From: Colius striatus
Lineage: Eukaryota; Chordata; Aves; Coliiformes; Coliidae
Length of the DNA stretch: 64,000 nucleotides
NCBI RefSeq assembly: GCF_028858725.1
Contig: NC_084773.1
Span: forward strand, 8,670,350-8,734,349
Reading direction: 5' to 3'
This document shows positions 50,161 to 64,000 of this stretch, one piece after another. Both the position numbers and the translations under genes were made by a program. The notes under the pieces are model-generated. The model worked only from the letters and a program-made list of their open reading frames with translations, was not told the DNA's origin and did no database searches. Each line of letters opens with the position of its first letter. Position 1 is the stretch's first letter.

Positions 50161-53100
50161 GGCATGGGAAAACGCCTAGCCCGGGATGATCAATATAGGC
50201 AGGCAAGCAGACAGGGCTGTTAGCTGCAGTTTGGCAACAGGCAAACCCAACACCAGATCATTTTCTTTGCCAGGATTCCTAGTTGTTGCTTAAAAAAAAA
50301 AAAACCCAAAAAACCAAAAAAACACACAAACCCAAAACCTGAACAGGGAATTTATAAATCACAGGCAAATTTTCAAGCTATGGCGCATAGAAGTGGAAAT
50401 AAAGGGCAGAAATCCAAACATCCTGCAAGGCTTTAAGAATTTTAATTTCTCCTTACTATTTAAAACAGCTGGGTAAAACTAGAGGGAGCAGGAGGGAGAA
50501 ATATTGACAATGTTACAGGCATTTGTGCTGCCCAAGCTTTTGTTTTCTAGGTTTGCTGGTGATGGAACTCTTAAGTTAACCTGCCAGTTATTCTAGTGTG
50601 CTTCATTGCCAACGTCATAGTGTTTTCTGGAGAAAAAAAAAAAAAGCTTAATGTAATAGGAAGTGTAAAGATATTGTTGAAAGTCCAAACAGCAGAACCC
50701 TGAAAAGCAACACTGCAGGATTTTAGAGATGGTCTGTTATAGCTCTGCAATTCTCTTTAAGACAGACATAGATTATTTCTAGTGTTTTAGATGTGTTTCA
50801 GCTCTTTTTCTGCAGAGTAGTGCATTTTAAGAAGGGAGTGGTCACATCAAAATACTGCATGCATGTGTTCATTTTAATGTGTAGTGCTATGTGATTTATA
50901 TCTTTACACCTTGGCCAATGGCAAATATGTGGTTAGAAGCTGACAGGCACAGATTTTGCTCATGAAGAACCCTTTTGGGAAGCTGAAGTTTCAAGGGAAA
51001 AAGGTAATTTCCTACATGTCTTTTTAGTTCATCATGGCATTTAAATATATAATATAGGAATTATTGCACATGTTGCACTGAATCTTTGGAAAGGCATAGC
51101 CCACCTGATGCTGTTTTGGTATTACTACATAATGTATCTACAGATAACACTTTTTTTAGGTGAGAGCCACACCTAGTACCATAATGACAGAGCAAATATA
51201 TTATTTGGAACATGTAACCTACACTCTGTCCACCAACACATCTATTCCTTGGATGACTGGTTTAAACTCTGACAGACTTCAATGTAACTGCCTTGAAGAC
51301 ATATTTTAAATGCAGTGTGACACAAACATGAGAAAGCAGGTAACAGAAGAAAGTTTACAGGGTAACAAAGCGTCACATATTCTGGTAAACACAGTAATCT
51401 ATGGTCTGTAGAAAAAAACCCCATATTTTATATTTTAATAGATAACTATACCAATTTGTTATTACTAGTAATGAACTGCGTAGCAAATAGCCCCCTCCAA
51501 ACACTCAGCATTTATCTGCATTATCAGCTGGAGGAAGATACTTTTGGATTCCTTTTTAATGTGCAAAACACAGGTAGATTCTTCCCATTTCCTTTTACCA
51601 AGGTATACTAAACCTTGCTGCCACTACAGAAATCACAGCCTACATACAACATGTACATGTGCTGGGTCATAGAAGAAAATAAAGATGAGAAAATTCTTTA
51701 AAAAAAAGAAAAGTAACTGTAAAAGCTGATCAACCAGGATGCCAATCTGGATGCCAAACAGGTGCCACAATTATTGGAGCATTGCGGTTGACTGCCATCA
51801 TGTCAGCCAGGTGGAAGATGGTTAAAAAAATGCCCTGTCACAAAGGCAGGGAAAACTGCATTTTGGTGCCCCACAGTGATAATTATTTTACTGTTCTGGG
51901 AGACTCATGCCACAAGCAGCTGCTTGTGCTTGACCCTGGCTCTGGCTGATAGAGCTCTGTGAGATAAAGACGTAGGTGCTGACGCTAATGTAAGTGTCTG
52001 AAGGACATGTTTTAAGAGAAGAACTCCATGGCCAACAAGCCATGAGAAAGCTGCCTAGATCTCTGCTTTCAGCAGTAATAGACACCATGAAAATGGAGCT
52101 TCTGACATTTCTAGTTTTATTTCTGGAACAGCAAGGTTGTTGCAGGTAATTATCAAAGGGATAACTTTATGCCTTCAGAAGCATTGGCTCTTTTCTCCTC
52201 TGTCCTGCCTCTCTCTAGGCAGGTGACCGTATCCTCACACCTTGTGCCTTTGGCTACAAGCTGTGGGTCTTTATCTCGGTGATACTTCTCCTGTCTGCAT
52301 CTTGGCCATCCCCCTGCTGCCACCATATGTCATTGGAATGTTTCAAGTAGTGAGTCTGGTTTACTTAAAGAACAGTGCTTTTAGAGGAATAATACTTTGC
52401 TTTGTTTCCATTAGGACCTTGAAAAAACGTTTATGGGAGGAAAAATAAACAATCCCACCACCACTCCTTAACAACAGAGTACTTTCCCTCTCCTAATGCT
52501 ACCAGTTCCTTCTTTCACCGAGGCCAAAGGCACCTCCCATAAACTCTGGAGAGCTCTTATATGTTTCTTCTGAGTGGCCTGAACATAACTCTCCCCAATA
52601 CACACATACAAAGGCACACAGAGAGTTCATTTTCCAGAGATGACCAGGCAGGGAGTTTTGTCATACTGACTGCAGGCCAGCACAGTCTCTTGGCTCTTCC
52701 TCAGAGAGCAGCAGAATAACTGAGGCATGGACTGCCATAGCTGCAGAGAGGGGCCACACAGGAGACAATGGGGAAAGGACAGGACAAGGCTTCTTTCCAC
52801 AGCCCACCTGTATCACTCACATGTAGCAACAGCCCTTTAGCAGCCTCATTCACACATGCAGGTCTCTGTCTTCTGGCTGTGCTTTATGTTCCCAAGTGCA
52901 GCAGCAAAGAGCGGCAGGAGCAGCCCCGCGCCAGCTATAGAGGTGAAGGATCATTCTGAGGTGATCTCTGCTTTTTCAACAGAAACTCTTAGAAGCAGAC
53001 TGCCACTGAACTCCATTTACATTGCTAACAAGTGGCATATGGTGCTGGGTGGTACATCACCACACTTGTTTCACCATCATATTTGGACAGTTATAAGATG

Positions 53101-56100
53101 GTACTCCTAACTTAGGAAACTTTTTAATCCCATTTTCTGCCTGGTGGATTTTCATGGTTTTGGAGTGATTGCTGTGTCATATTCATGACACACAGCTAAC
53201 TCATCCTCTCAGGAGATTTTACCAACAGCAAGCCAGCTGAACATGAATGGGCAGGGAGAGAAAAAGGAAAGGGCGCCACAGACTTCCCCTGAGCACAGAC
53301 CAGTCTGACACCCACTCCTGACACGGACCATGTGTGGTTGCCTGGGGCAGTGTCTGCTTCTGAACAGCACTACTTACCTCGGAGAGGAGGTTGGAGCTTA
53401 TAATTGTAGCAGTATTAGATCCTGGAAGTCTCCATAGCTCAAGGAGGGATATTGATGGGTGCTGTCTGAAACTCTCAGCTGAGATATTGCTAAACATTTG
53501 TGTTTTTTTAAATATGTAAATACACGTCATCAGTAAGTTGTGTTTAAGGGTGAGAGGAGGAAACTTGGTTGGCTTTTACATGACACCTTAAAGACTGCTT
53601 AGCTAACTCATAATTTTCTTAGGACTAAATATGTGTCATAACAGTTGAGCCAGTGTATATTTGTCCATGACTACTTAAAGCCAGTGTAATTTTGAATATG
53701 GCTATCAATCTATGCACATCTGATAAATTTAACCATATCTTTCAAATTCCCTAATAGTCTGTGAAATGACCTTGATTCTTACCAGTTTATTTAGAATGCA
53801 TAATTGTTTGACAAAGATACTTAGGTTTAGATTAATCCTGAACTCTTCATTTTAAGTATTTGATTAGGCAAACCTTGTGACTTGTTGCCCCGGTGGTATT
53901 ATCATCTTTTATTTTTTTTTAAGTGATTAAAGTACCATTTTAGGTCTACAGTTTTTTCCCTCAGTTAAAATGAAAACTGTGAAAACTTTTGTGAACAACA
54001 CAGGCAGTGCCCACAGTGAGTAACAAACACAAGGATGCAGCAATAGCACAGCTATGGGACCAGTCTGAATAGTATGTATTAAGATTCTATAAAGAATAGG
54101 TGTAATGACAACCTATGTAGACCTAGAACTTAGGCAAAGCACTTCCCCTGCTAAAATCTCTAACCTAGCCTTGAAAAGTTGGAAACTGATTTCTCATGAA
54201 CCACTTTTCATTCTTTTCTGCTGCTTAGAGCCAGTAGACTGTTCCTCTTTGAAGAGTGACCTGACAAAAAAAATAGTACTAATACAATCTTGGAAGAAAC
54301 TGGAGCCATTGTGGTGAAAAGTGTATTATGTTTCTGGGCAGGACCTGGCAAAGAAGTGGATGAGGGCTTCTGCTGTGAAGTATCTACTGCTCTTCAACCT
54401 ACCTGAGTTACGGTATCAAAGTCTGGGTACGTGTGGCTCCTTATGCTCTGCTTTGTCATTCAAAGACAGAGGAAAAACATCCAAGCAACTTACTGTGCTA
54501 TTGGAGCTGACAATCCAATGGAGGTAAGAGATGATATTCTCTCTTCTTTGTAATAGTATAGAACACTGTAAGCTTATTTGTAATGACAGGTACTCATTAC
54601 TGCCTGGTGTGCTGCTTTGAACAGCTGTGATAATTTCCCAGCCCTACCTCATTGGCATCTATCCTGGTCACAGTATTTCTTCCACCTAAATGGTCAGTAA
54701 TAGCCTGTAATACATAGCAGAGTGGTGACTCCATGATATCACTTTTAACAAAGCAGCCAAGCAAAGAAACAGCTACCCAAGTAGCCACTTAATTGCTTGA
54801 TAATAGTCATCACACTTTAGTTTATCTAATTGTCTTTATTATGCATTGTCAATTTAGCAACTTTATTTAATCATCTGTTTTGCTAATATTTTCATAAAAC
54901 AGTTCCTTCCAGAATATGTGAGGCTTATAAGGATACTTACCAAGCACAGAGATCGATGCACTGATCTACCACTCACTGGTTGCAGTAAACTCCACAGGAA
55001 AGCAAAATCTCATTCATTTCTGCAAGGTTTTATTCAGAACATTTAGTGCATTTTTATGATCAGTTAAATGTATTTCTGTGGAATGATGTAAGTGCCAGAG
55101 GCTAATACCTTACCTACTTTTCATACAGAAGTGCATTTCCATGCAGGTCCATTGTCCTGTGACATTTCTTTTTTGACAATATGCCATAAAGTTATTGTGA
55201 GGGATGCATTACTGTGAGTAGGATATCATGAGGCTATTCTCTTTCAACAGGAGCTGATAGTATTTCTTCACTACCCAACACCAGCTTGTATTCCCAAGGA
55301 CAATATTCCTAAGTTTTTCAGTATTTTCTTTGTACCTTCCCTCTTAATAGAAAAAGTACTTTATTTATAAGTCCAAGCTGTAAAAAAGGAGTACAGAATG
55401 TACATTGTAAAAGTCACTGAAATAGTTAAATGTATGTCACAGCAGGGCTTTTTGCTACTAACTGGGGAGGGTGCTCCCCTTCAAAATGCTGGACTTTATA
55501 CTTGCCATTTGCACTGGAATGAATATTGACAGTCTTGTCCCTGAGACTAGAATGGTTTTGGGGAAAGCATTCCTTGTCTTTTGAGCAGTATTTTATTATA
55601 CTGTGACCCTGTGAGTATACAATCAGGAGGAACTCCTGGGGTTTATTTCAGCTGATTATGGAACACAGAATACAGCCAGTGACCTCTGTAAATGATCACA
55701 TATTTGACTTTTGGATAAGAAGTCATCTAGTCATAAATGATTTATCTAAAAGATTCTATCTGATCTGAGACTAAGCTTCCTTCAGCTGCATTTGCAAAGC
55801 ATGTAACAATTTATAAATTTCACATACTGTAGCACTTTAGAAAATATATTTACATTTTATGTTCCTTACATATATCTGGACTGTATTTTGAAAGCTAATT
55901 CAAAGTGAAATCAGATTTTTAAAATATTTGTTAAAAAGCCTTTCCTAAAAATCTGGTATTCATTTTAAGATGATATCCTGTATTTAATAAGAATTGTTAA
56001 TATTGTCTGTGTAGCATAATTACAAAACTGTACTAAGATGTGGGACTCAGAAGAAGTTTCTAGTTTTCATCTTCGTTCCTGCGGTGCAAGTAGGATATGC

Positions 56101-57979
56101 ATAACATCAAAACTATCTCTTCAATTGCCATTTTGTTTGTAACATGGTTTAAGGCAGTGACTGAAATGTTTTGAATATGCAAATAGGAAGAAATTTAGCA
56201 AAATAAAAACATCTGATTTTTTTTTTTTTTAATTTGTCCCATTCCCCTGGTGTTTGACCTTTCTGCAAGTACTAGGCTATCACACATTACTCAATTGAAA
56301 TATCTCATTTACTTTCTTTTCAGACTGCAGTTTAATGTCTGTGTTGCTAAGTAATCTAAATTCTTCTCAGAACTCACTATGGTGTCAACGTCTGAACAAA
56401 TCAGTTGCAGAAAATGCTCGTTCAGTACCATTTCTCACTAGGCGGTCAGAGTTTAACAAATGTGTGTGTATCACAATTTGTATTTGGAATTTCAAAAATA
56501 GAGGGAAAAATAATCATTGACCCAAACTGATTAGGCAAGCAAACAATGACAATAAGCAGTTCTAAACAACCAATTATAATATTTCTGGATTTGCCCGATT
56601 CTTCGTGACATTATATTAGGAAAAATTTATATGGTTTTCTGTATTTCAGTCTCCATCGTGAAAGATGCTGATTCTATTAAGATCCCACAACAGGCAAAGG
56701 AAGGGGAGCATTTTCATATTGTACAGAAAAGGACCCATAGGCAATCCAAGTCTGAAGCATGTGTTTAATTTCAGACAATCTTGCCATAAATACCTCCTAC
56801 CTTGTGCAAAGTCCTGTGTGCACCCGAAGAGAAGGTGGCAAAGTAGCGAAAGAATCACAGGATTCCTTCAAAACGAAGTCTTCAAAGACTGCATCTGGCA
56901 CTTCTGTGTGAGGGAATTAAGAGCTAAAAAATGTGCAAAGCACTGCAGAAAGCAGAAAATTTGGTTCTGCACACCCCTATGGCTGCAATGGAGAAGAGCA
57001 AACAGAATAGCAAAAAAGCATAAACATTTTAAGGAAAATCATTCCCTGTGCTGTATGTAGAGAACACATGTGGATGAGGATTGTTACAAAAGGTATCACT
57101 ATTACCATGAGCATTCACATTACCTCAAAAGCATTTATAATTGATTTCAGGATCCAAATCCTGTAAAAATTTGCTCATGTGAGTAGTTATAATGTTCAAT
57201 AAGATATTTGGCCAATTATATAAAAAATATCAAGCATCATAGTCAGATTAGTAAACAGTTCTCTGTATTTTAGTAGAATAATTATATCCAGTGCACCATG
57301 CTTCACATCAAAGGAAGATTGTGAGAGATTTCAATTAATTTACCTACGAATCACAGTAACTGATGGTAATCTTGAAGCAAAATGAAGAATACCTGCACAA
57401 TAATCTGGTCTGAAGAGGAGGCTTCCACTGCAATACTCATGTTTTTATAACCAAGAAAAAAACCCTTATCATTTGAGCCAGACAGTTCTTTTTCTATAGT
57501 TTTCAGACCTTGATGTTTTATTGACCAAACCCCTTGCTGTAGACTTGAGCTCATGCTCTCTGAGGAAGTACAAGTGGTAATTATGCAAGTCTTTCCTTCC
57601 CTGTCATATGTAACATTCACAAGGGAGATTTACAGCCTTCAGCTTTCAGATACAGAGACTGTTTTTTTAACTTCAGTGAGAATAACTCTGACATGGTGAA
57701 TTGCATCTAAATTGGAACAAATCCTCGAGAAACTGGCTACCCGGTCAGCCCTAGGAGTTAGTTACTATGGGTTTTTTTGCCTCTTCTTTTTCTTGTAGTA
57801 ACCTCAACTGAAAGACTGGTCTGAATTTATTTTGGTTTAGAAAACAGATTCCTTAAATATAATGCATTTTACTCCCCAAGGCAATAGCAAATCTATCTAT
57901 ACCAACAGCAAACTAACCTATGGACTGACTTATTCAATCATAACAAATACTATAAGATATGTGACCATAGAGGCACTAT

Positions 57980-58010
57980 AAGCACAGAATCTCAAGGGCT
58001 GCAAGGGACA
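57980..58010 (-). mobile_element. Possible old CR1 tail fragment
   Basis: AGCACAGAATCTCAAGGGC followed by TGCAAGGGAC resembles the reverse complement of a CR1 3' end, but only about 27 bp match before similarity is lost. Confidence 0.3.
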
Positions 58011-58451
58011 GGCAGGACAACTGTAAACAAAATACTATGTAAAGGAACTTCAGTAATGAAACCTAAAATATATTTTCTTATCACAAAGCATTCAAAAAGT
58101 CAGGCACTTTGTTCATATTAACTACATTTAGCTTAAATTCTGATATATAGAGGAATGGTTTGGCCCCATGCTCCTGTAAATGTATGCATTTGCTCCAGAA
58201 AGAAGCAAGTGGGGTAAAACCAGAAACTTACTTTTAATCTATAGTCTTTCAGTTCACTTCATTAATGTTTGGATTAGTCCCTTAATGCACATCCTTATCA
58301 TGACTGACAACAACCCTGCCTTCACACGTTTGATTGCTCTAAGACTGGAGAAGGTACAGAGGACAGGAGAATTACACATGAGGGATATGGCTGGTCTGTA
58401 ACGACTGCATTGCTGTGACCCTTAGTGGACTGTAGTAAGGATCTTTTTATT

Positions 58452-58476
58452 AAAACAAAACAAAACAAAACAAAAC
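58452..58476. repeat. (AAAAC)5 microsatellite
   Basis: Five perfect tandem AAAAC units in noncoding DNA upstream of WNT5A. Confidence 0.85.
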
Positions 58477-61400
58477 TGTAAGAGCTCCAGGGCAGATCTG
58501 TGTTCTCTTTTGGCCTGTGTTAACCTCTAACCAAAATCTGACCATTTAAAAAAATGTGCTTCAGCTGTTTTTCTTTATATTTGGAAGTTTAAAATGAAAT
58601 GTAAAGCCCATAATAAAATGCATATGAAGACATAAATCAATAGACTTGAGAATTATGTTAAGAACTACTCATCCATATAGGTCTTCCTTAACAAGGGTGT
58701 TCTCCTTGTGAAATTCAGAAAATACTCTTATTTGCTTTTATGCATGTTGTTGTTCATGATATTAGTTATTTCTATGGTAACCAAAGCAGTAAATACAGCA
58801 ATATTAGGTGACAATAATCAAGAAAAAACAAATGAAACAAACAAAACAAAAACCCGAACCCAACCTTATTGCAAAAGAAGACAACTAAGAGCCAAACCAG
58901 AGGTGTTTAGATGGTGGTGTAATTTGCTGTAATAACTGTTTAGCCGTGTATTTGGCAAGCCCTGGATAACTCACTCATGAGTAATGCATTTCTACAAATT
59001 ACATTGAAATAAAAAAGTTACCATGCTACATTGTCATGCATTCTGCACAGATATTTCCTCTCTATTGATTTTCCCACGATCAGAAGATATTTTACTGAAC
59101 TCAGGTTAACTGTGGATTGCCACTTATTTCTCTTGCGCAGCCTCTTGAAAGTTGGTTAGGTGAAGTGGAGCTGCACACCATCAGTCCTTCACTATCTGGA
59201 GCTATCTAACTTCCTTGTGTAGCCTCCCACTTGCGCCTCTCTGCTGCCTTTTCCATCTGGAGGGAGCTGGCTTCTCTCTTCCAGCCCTGGCTCCCCAAGC
59301 ACAAGGCAGCCTGCAGCTGCCAGAACATCTGCTGTCTCCTGGCGTTGCTGGGGTGAGTACCAAAAGCACGGCCTTTTTCAAGTTGGACAGTCGCCTCCAT
59401 TAGAAACTGGAGGAGTTCAAAGTTCTCAGATTTGTCCTGAGACTTGTAGCTATGTGGGAATATATGGTGTAACTATCTGTAAAAAATTCAAGTGCACATT
59501 TTGAAGGGATACATGCATTGTCTTTAGGATGCGCCGGCATTTTGCCTGCTTTCCCCCTGCATCTGCGGTGATCTGGTTTTAGAAGAGCCTCATTCTGAAA
59601 GAAAGAATCATTTTGAAGAGCAAGGAGTGTAAGGAAGTGAAAACCAAACAAAATCAGCCCTTGATTCTGCAATTGCATCCATCGAAGGCGGGGTTCTCAA
59701 CAGGGCTACTGCTGCACTAGTGCCTCCAAGCTACACAAAATCTCTAATGATGTGTCATGGGCTACTCCTGGTGAAGGCAAAGGTTGCCTCTGGTTTGAAA
59801 ATGTGCGTTTGAAAAAAGAATTATACTGTTTGAAAAGTTAGGAGCATGAAATAATGTCACTTTAATCTCACAGGAGGAAAATCTGTACAGCAGCCCTACA
59901 TCAGATGTCCTATTTATATATAAGTCAAATCATGTCCTGGCGACATGCAGGGTTCCCACTGACTTCACAGTGGGAAATGTATTACTTATTAAGAGCTGGT
60001 TTGGCTTTATTTAGAATGATATAATACATTAGTTATGAAAAGTTTTGTGTTTTGGAGAAGCAGTATCAACAGGTGAAATACAGCCACACCGTCTTTCACC
60101 TACTGTTTTGTACTTTTAAACAGGTTTCTGCACAGAGCCTGACGCAGTGTGTGGCTCTTCCAGGATCAAATCCTGGATGTGGAACACAGTGTGAACAACC
60201 TCTGCAGTAAGTGTTCTGCAACTGGCTTTATCCTACTTGTGCTGACCAGAGTTGTTTAGAGCTCTCTCTGAACTGACGTTGGCTTGAAATGAAAGCTGAC
60301 ACATGGCTTCATCACCTGAATGTTCCCCACTACTTTTGCATGCTCAAACCTCAAGCTACTTTGGCTAGAGTGAACAAACAGGCTCTCTTAGGAAGAAACC
60401 TCAAGCTCAGAAGAACTTGAGACTTATTCAGGCTCTCTTCTATAGGGCTGGAAGAGCTCTTGACTGTATGAACTCAAACTTCAACTTGAGGCAAGATGTT
60501 CCTGCAGCCAGAGCTGCTCTCTGGGGAGCTCCCCTCCCCTGAGGCACCCAGCAGACACACTGGTCCTTCCTCTGGAGCTATCACAGCCCTTTTCTATAAC
60601 GAGGGGAGTCCTTGCTGAAAACAATCTTACAGAAAATGAGGCTCAAGAATTTTTAGTTTCCCTAAATCCACTGCTGTCCTCTTCTGTGTCCTTTGTACAA
60701 CATGTTGGCATGTACGGTTCCCTTCACTGTGCAGGGAGGCACTTCCTGCCTTTAAAGCAGGAAGTGATTAATGCTGAAAATAGAATAAAAAATGTGTTTC
60801 CAATGGAGTGGGACAGAGAGTCCCTAATATGTGCACTGCCTGAATATAGAATGAGCCATTTTCAAAAACTGTGCATGTTTATAAAGAAGATAGAAGCAAC
60901 TGCTTCTCAATTTATAGTGTTGCAACTCAAAACTAAGTAGGCATAAGTAGACTACACAACAAATATACATTTAGTTGTAGTTAAAAATGAAACTTAATAT
61001 CCTACATTTGTACATAGTACTCTCTTACCAGGAAAACTAATTTATAGGTAAAGAAACAGAGCTTAAAACTAAGAGACTGTGTTTTTAAATAACCTAAGTA
61101 AAATGCATACTTACTTACCTTTTATTCTCCTGCTGTGTGTGCCCTGAGCTGGTCCAGGGAGTTCTATGAGGTAAGAAATTCCTGTTCAACAAAAGTTCCT
61201 TTTCAAAAAAAAGTGAACATAATGGAAACGGGGAACCACTTACCAGGCAGCTGAAAAAGGAACTGACTGTGCAGAGAATTTCACACCTTATGGCTTTTGG
61301 TCAGTAAAGTACATAAACAAAATGTAATTTTCTATGCAATTACACAGGGTCACACAAGAATATTATGTTTTAGAAACCCACTCAAAAGCATATTGCTCTC

Positions 61401-63694
61401 TAAGAGCCCAATCCAGAAAATGGTTCCTCACTTTAGTAAAGTTGCTCATAAGGATTTCTGGGAGTGGGGCCTATGAGACATTTTCCTTTTTATGCTTTCT
61501 TAAACAGTTTATGTGATAGTAACAACAGGAAGATAAATTACTTTGAATGGTAGCAATTAGAGAAATAAGGAGTGTGATAGATTTACCATGTGGAAAACAT
61601 CTCTCACACATTTTCTTAGAGTCATTAAACCTACTTTTAATGACACAACGCTGATTTCAGAAAGAAACAAAGTTTATTTGATGAATATAAACAAGCTGAT
61701 CAACACTAAATACTTCCCATACACATGATAACAATGTTATGAACTCTAAATACCTTGGTACTTTACACTTCTACTAGACATTAAGTTACAATGACTGTCT
61801 AATACATGCCCACTGGTAATTTCTAGGAATTCCTTAGTTTCATATCAATATCCTTAACCATATATCAATATCACAATCCAGAACATGCCACTCACTTGAA
61901 AAAAGTATTACAAGAAGCACTATCAAATAAGGATCTAAGGTAAATAGGGAATACTGACCCATTGCTGCAGAACATCACATTCAAACGTCACCCTATACAC
62001 ACAAAAAATAACATTGCAGATATAGTTTGTGTCAACACATCTGAGGTCTTCTCATAAACACTGTTTAAAAAGTAAATTGAAACCCACTTTCAAATGAAAG
62101 TCAATGTGCAGGTACGTGCATACTGGATACACAAAATTCATTAAATACAAAATTCATACTGTACATTTAAATGAAAGAATATGCAGTACAAGACTGATCT
62201 CACATTAAAATAATAATCATTATCTTAAATATTAACCAAAAGTTGGTTTGCTTCTTTACACTTAGAGGGGGAAAAAAACCTACCAAACATTGCTCAAATA
62301 AATATTTCCCAACATCACAGTGTTTATTGTAAACCCCGAGATTCTATTTTAGTATATGAAAAGATTTTCTCCAAACATCAGAGTATCACATGAAATGAAA
62401 ATAAGGAAAAAAAAGAAGAAATAAAGAAAAAAAAGAGAAAAAAACAATGTTAGACAAAATTTTCCTCTTTAGGGGCTAACTTGTAGGCCCCGATAAAAGT
62501 TTAGATCAATACTCTTACCAACATGAGCAGAGCAAAAATGCCCCTAAAATAATATCTGTGACAAAATTGGCACATACATATAAATATCTAACTATACAGC
62601 TTTGTATCTGTGACCCTATTTCCCCCTAGTTTATTTCCTACTTCAAGTATTCAGTTGCAGAGTTAAGGTAAAGACCTGATTGTAAGAGACACAGACGACT
62701 GTCCCCTACTGTGACAACAAGTTTGTCATGAGAAACCAGTTTTGTTGTCTGAGTTTCCAAGTGCAACATTTGTCATATGTGCTAAATATACTCCCAAAAG
62801 CTTTGCTGTTTCAAAAACAAAGATCTAAAATGCCATTGATAGTTAAAGGACAAACTTTTTAAACATGAATGAAATTGGGATTATCTATGCTATGCTAATT
62901 CTATACATTTTAGCCTATTTACTGAAGACAGTAGCATCCAGCAGGACTCCTGCTTGAATAGATTGCTATTTGATTGCACCAAGCAGTATGGTACAAATAA
63001 ATAAAATATAATCTCTAGACAATAATTTTAAAGGGGATACTGTGTATGGCTCATGTAGGATGTTTAGGGTTAATTGCACCACAGGTTCAAAAAATAATTT
63101 TTCTAAATTCAGTGCAAGACTTCAGGAGTATCCATTTAAATTTCTTTTTTTTACAGCAGCAAAGAAAAACTACTAAGGATTAAGGCCACTCATGCTTAAA
63201 TTTATTGTTTGTCCTTTAAAAATGCAGATTCCCACTCTCATCAGCATGGAAACATTTCTTCCATGGACAAAAAGATGCCTCAAGAAAACAGCCAAACATT
63301 TGCACGTTTGCCAAACTGAAAATGTTCATGGAGTCATAAGGATCCTCTCTTTGAGAAGTGGTAGAGATTTGACTATCAGTTATAGTCTCTCACTGAATAT
63401 AATGACTTCACATTTTTATTTTTCCTTTCATGTGCTTTAATTTTTTTTTTACTAGATACATTGTGTTGATACAAACAGCATTTAAGTGCTATTTGTTCAT
63501 TGGTATTTTCTTTAACATGTAAGATTCATTGGGATCCATGTTGGACACTGTTTTTCAACATAGAAAACAATAACAAACAGTTCCTCATTTACAGGAGACC
63601 TAGTGCATATACTGTATTCACAGCAATGTTATCTTTTTGTTTTTGTTGTTTTTTTAAAGAGTCCCAGCTTTTATTGTTGAAAACCTGTATGCAT

Positions 63695-63786
63695 TTGGAT
63701 GGTAAAAGGTTGATACATCCTTATGGATATGTCCACATATATACATACATATGCATTTATGTATGCCTCAAGCTTTTACCATCCAA
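63695..63786. repeat. 92-nt inverted repeat / hairpin with 14-bp perfect outer arms
   Basis: TTGGATGGTAAAAG at 63695-63708 is exactly complementary to CTTTTACCATCCAA at 63773-63786. Pairing continues inward with one mismatch, four pairs (TTGA/TCAA), two mismatches and three pairs, leaving a loop of about 44 nt. It could be a miniature inverted-repeat element or an RNA hairpin of microRNA-precursor size. I recognise no known family. Confidence 0.7.
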
Positions 63787-64000
63787 GAATAGATACATCT
63801 TGTGTATAATCTTATATTTATGCTCAAATTAGATGTCCTATGCATTGTCAGAGACACACACCATATTTTAATAAAGCTAATCTTTGTCATCAGTTATTAG
63901 TACCAAAAATTGATTTCATTTCCAACCTGGCCCAGAGCCTAATACCGGTTATACTATCATTGGCTTGTTTGTTTTGTTTTGTTGTGTTTTTTAATTATTT

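Larger units (their letters stand above)
49721..64000. other. Intergenic DNA upstream of WNT5A, no supported gene
   Basis: The sequence becomes AT-rich again after the CpG island. No ORF shows family features or consistent exon borders. One GC-richer patch at 59210-59400 ends near a good GTGAGT donor and could be a noncoding-RNA exon, but this is weak. The region holds the (AAAAC)5 repeat, a possible CR1 scrap at 57980 and the hairpin at 63695. The last bases contain a TTTTG-type run at 63968-63983. Confidence 0.65.

Noticed and set aside
56665-57060. 131-codon basic plus-strand ORF
   Set aside because: No family resemblance, no splice context and AT-rich random composition.

Overview
This is vertebrate, almost certainly avian, genomic DNA. 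It carries one confidently recognised protein-coding gene, WNT5A, on the minus strand in five coding exons between about 35.2 and 47.2 kb. Bird origin is suggested by a CR1-type retroposon tail near 19.8 kb. The predicted WNT5A protein also has a bird-like N-terminus ([12 protein letters not shown]) and bird-like substitutions such as [16 protein letters not shown]. The species cannot be fixed from the sequence alone.

Layout: 1-33.2 kb is AT-rich DNA downstream of WNT5A with no gene I can support. It holds the CR1 remnant, homopolymer and (CA)n tracts, several small perfect inverted repeats and a homeodomain-site-rich block near 26 kb. About 33.2-35.2 kb is the probable WNT5A 3' UTR, with several AATAAA signals on the minus strand. 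WNT5A exons 5, 4, 3, 2 and 1 follow at 35.2, 37.2, 42.3, 43.7 and 47.2 kb. All junctions have GT-AG borders and keep phase, giving a 385-residue preproprotein. From about 43.9 to 49.7 kb the DNA becomes a very GC/CpG-rich island covering intron 1, exon 1, the 5' UTR and the upstream promoter. From 49.7 to 64 kb the sequence returns to AT-rich noncoding DNA. That part includes a possible conserved element near 50.13 kb and a 92-nt hairpin near 63.74 kb.

The gene encodes a secreted, lipid-modified Wnt ligand of the non-canonical class. All 24 Wnt cysteines, the acylated serine motif and four N-glycosylation sequons are present, so the copy looks intact. The most notable local features are an in-frame MNP triplet repeat in the N-terminal region, an 84-codon AUG-initiated upstream ORF ending 10 nt before the main start codon, and the isolated 92-nt hairpin. 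I found no convincing previously undescribed system. The long ORFs in the CpG island are best explained by base composition.
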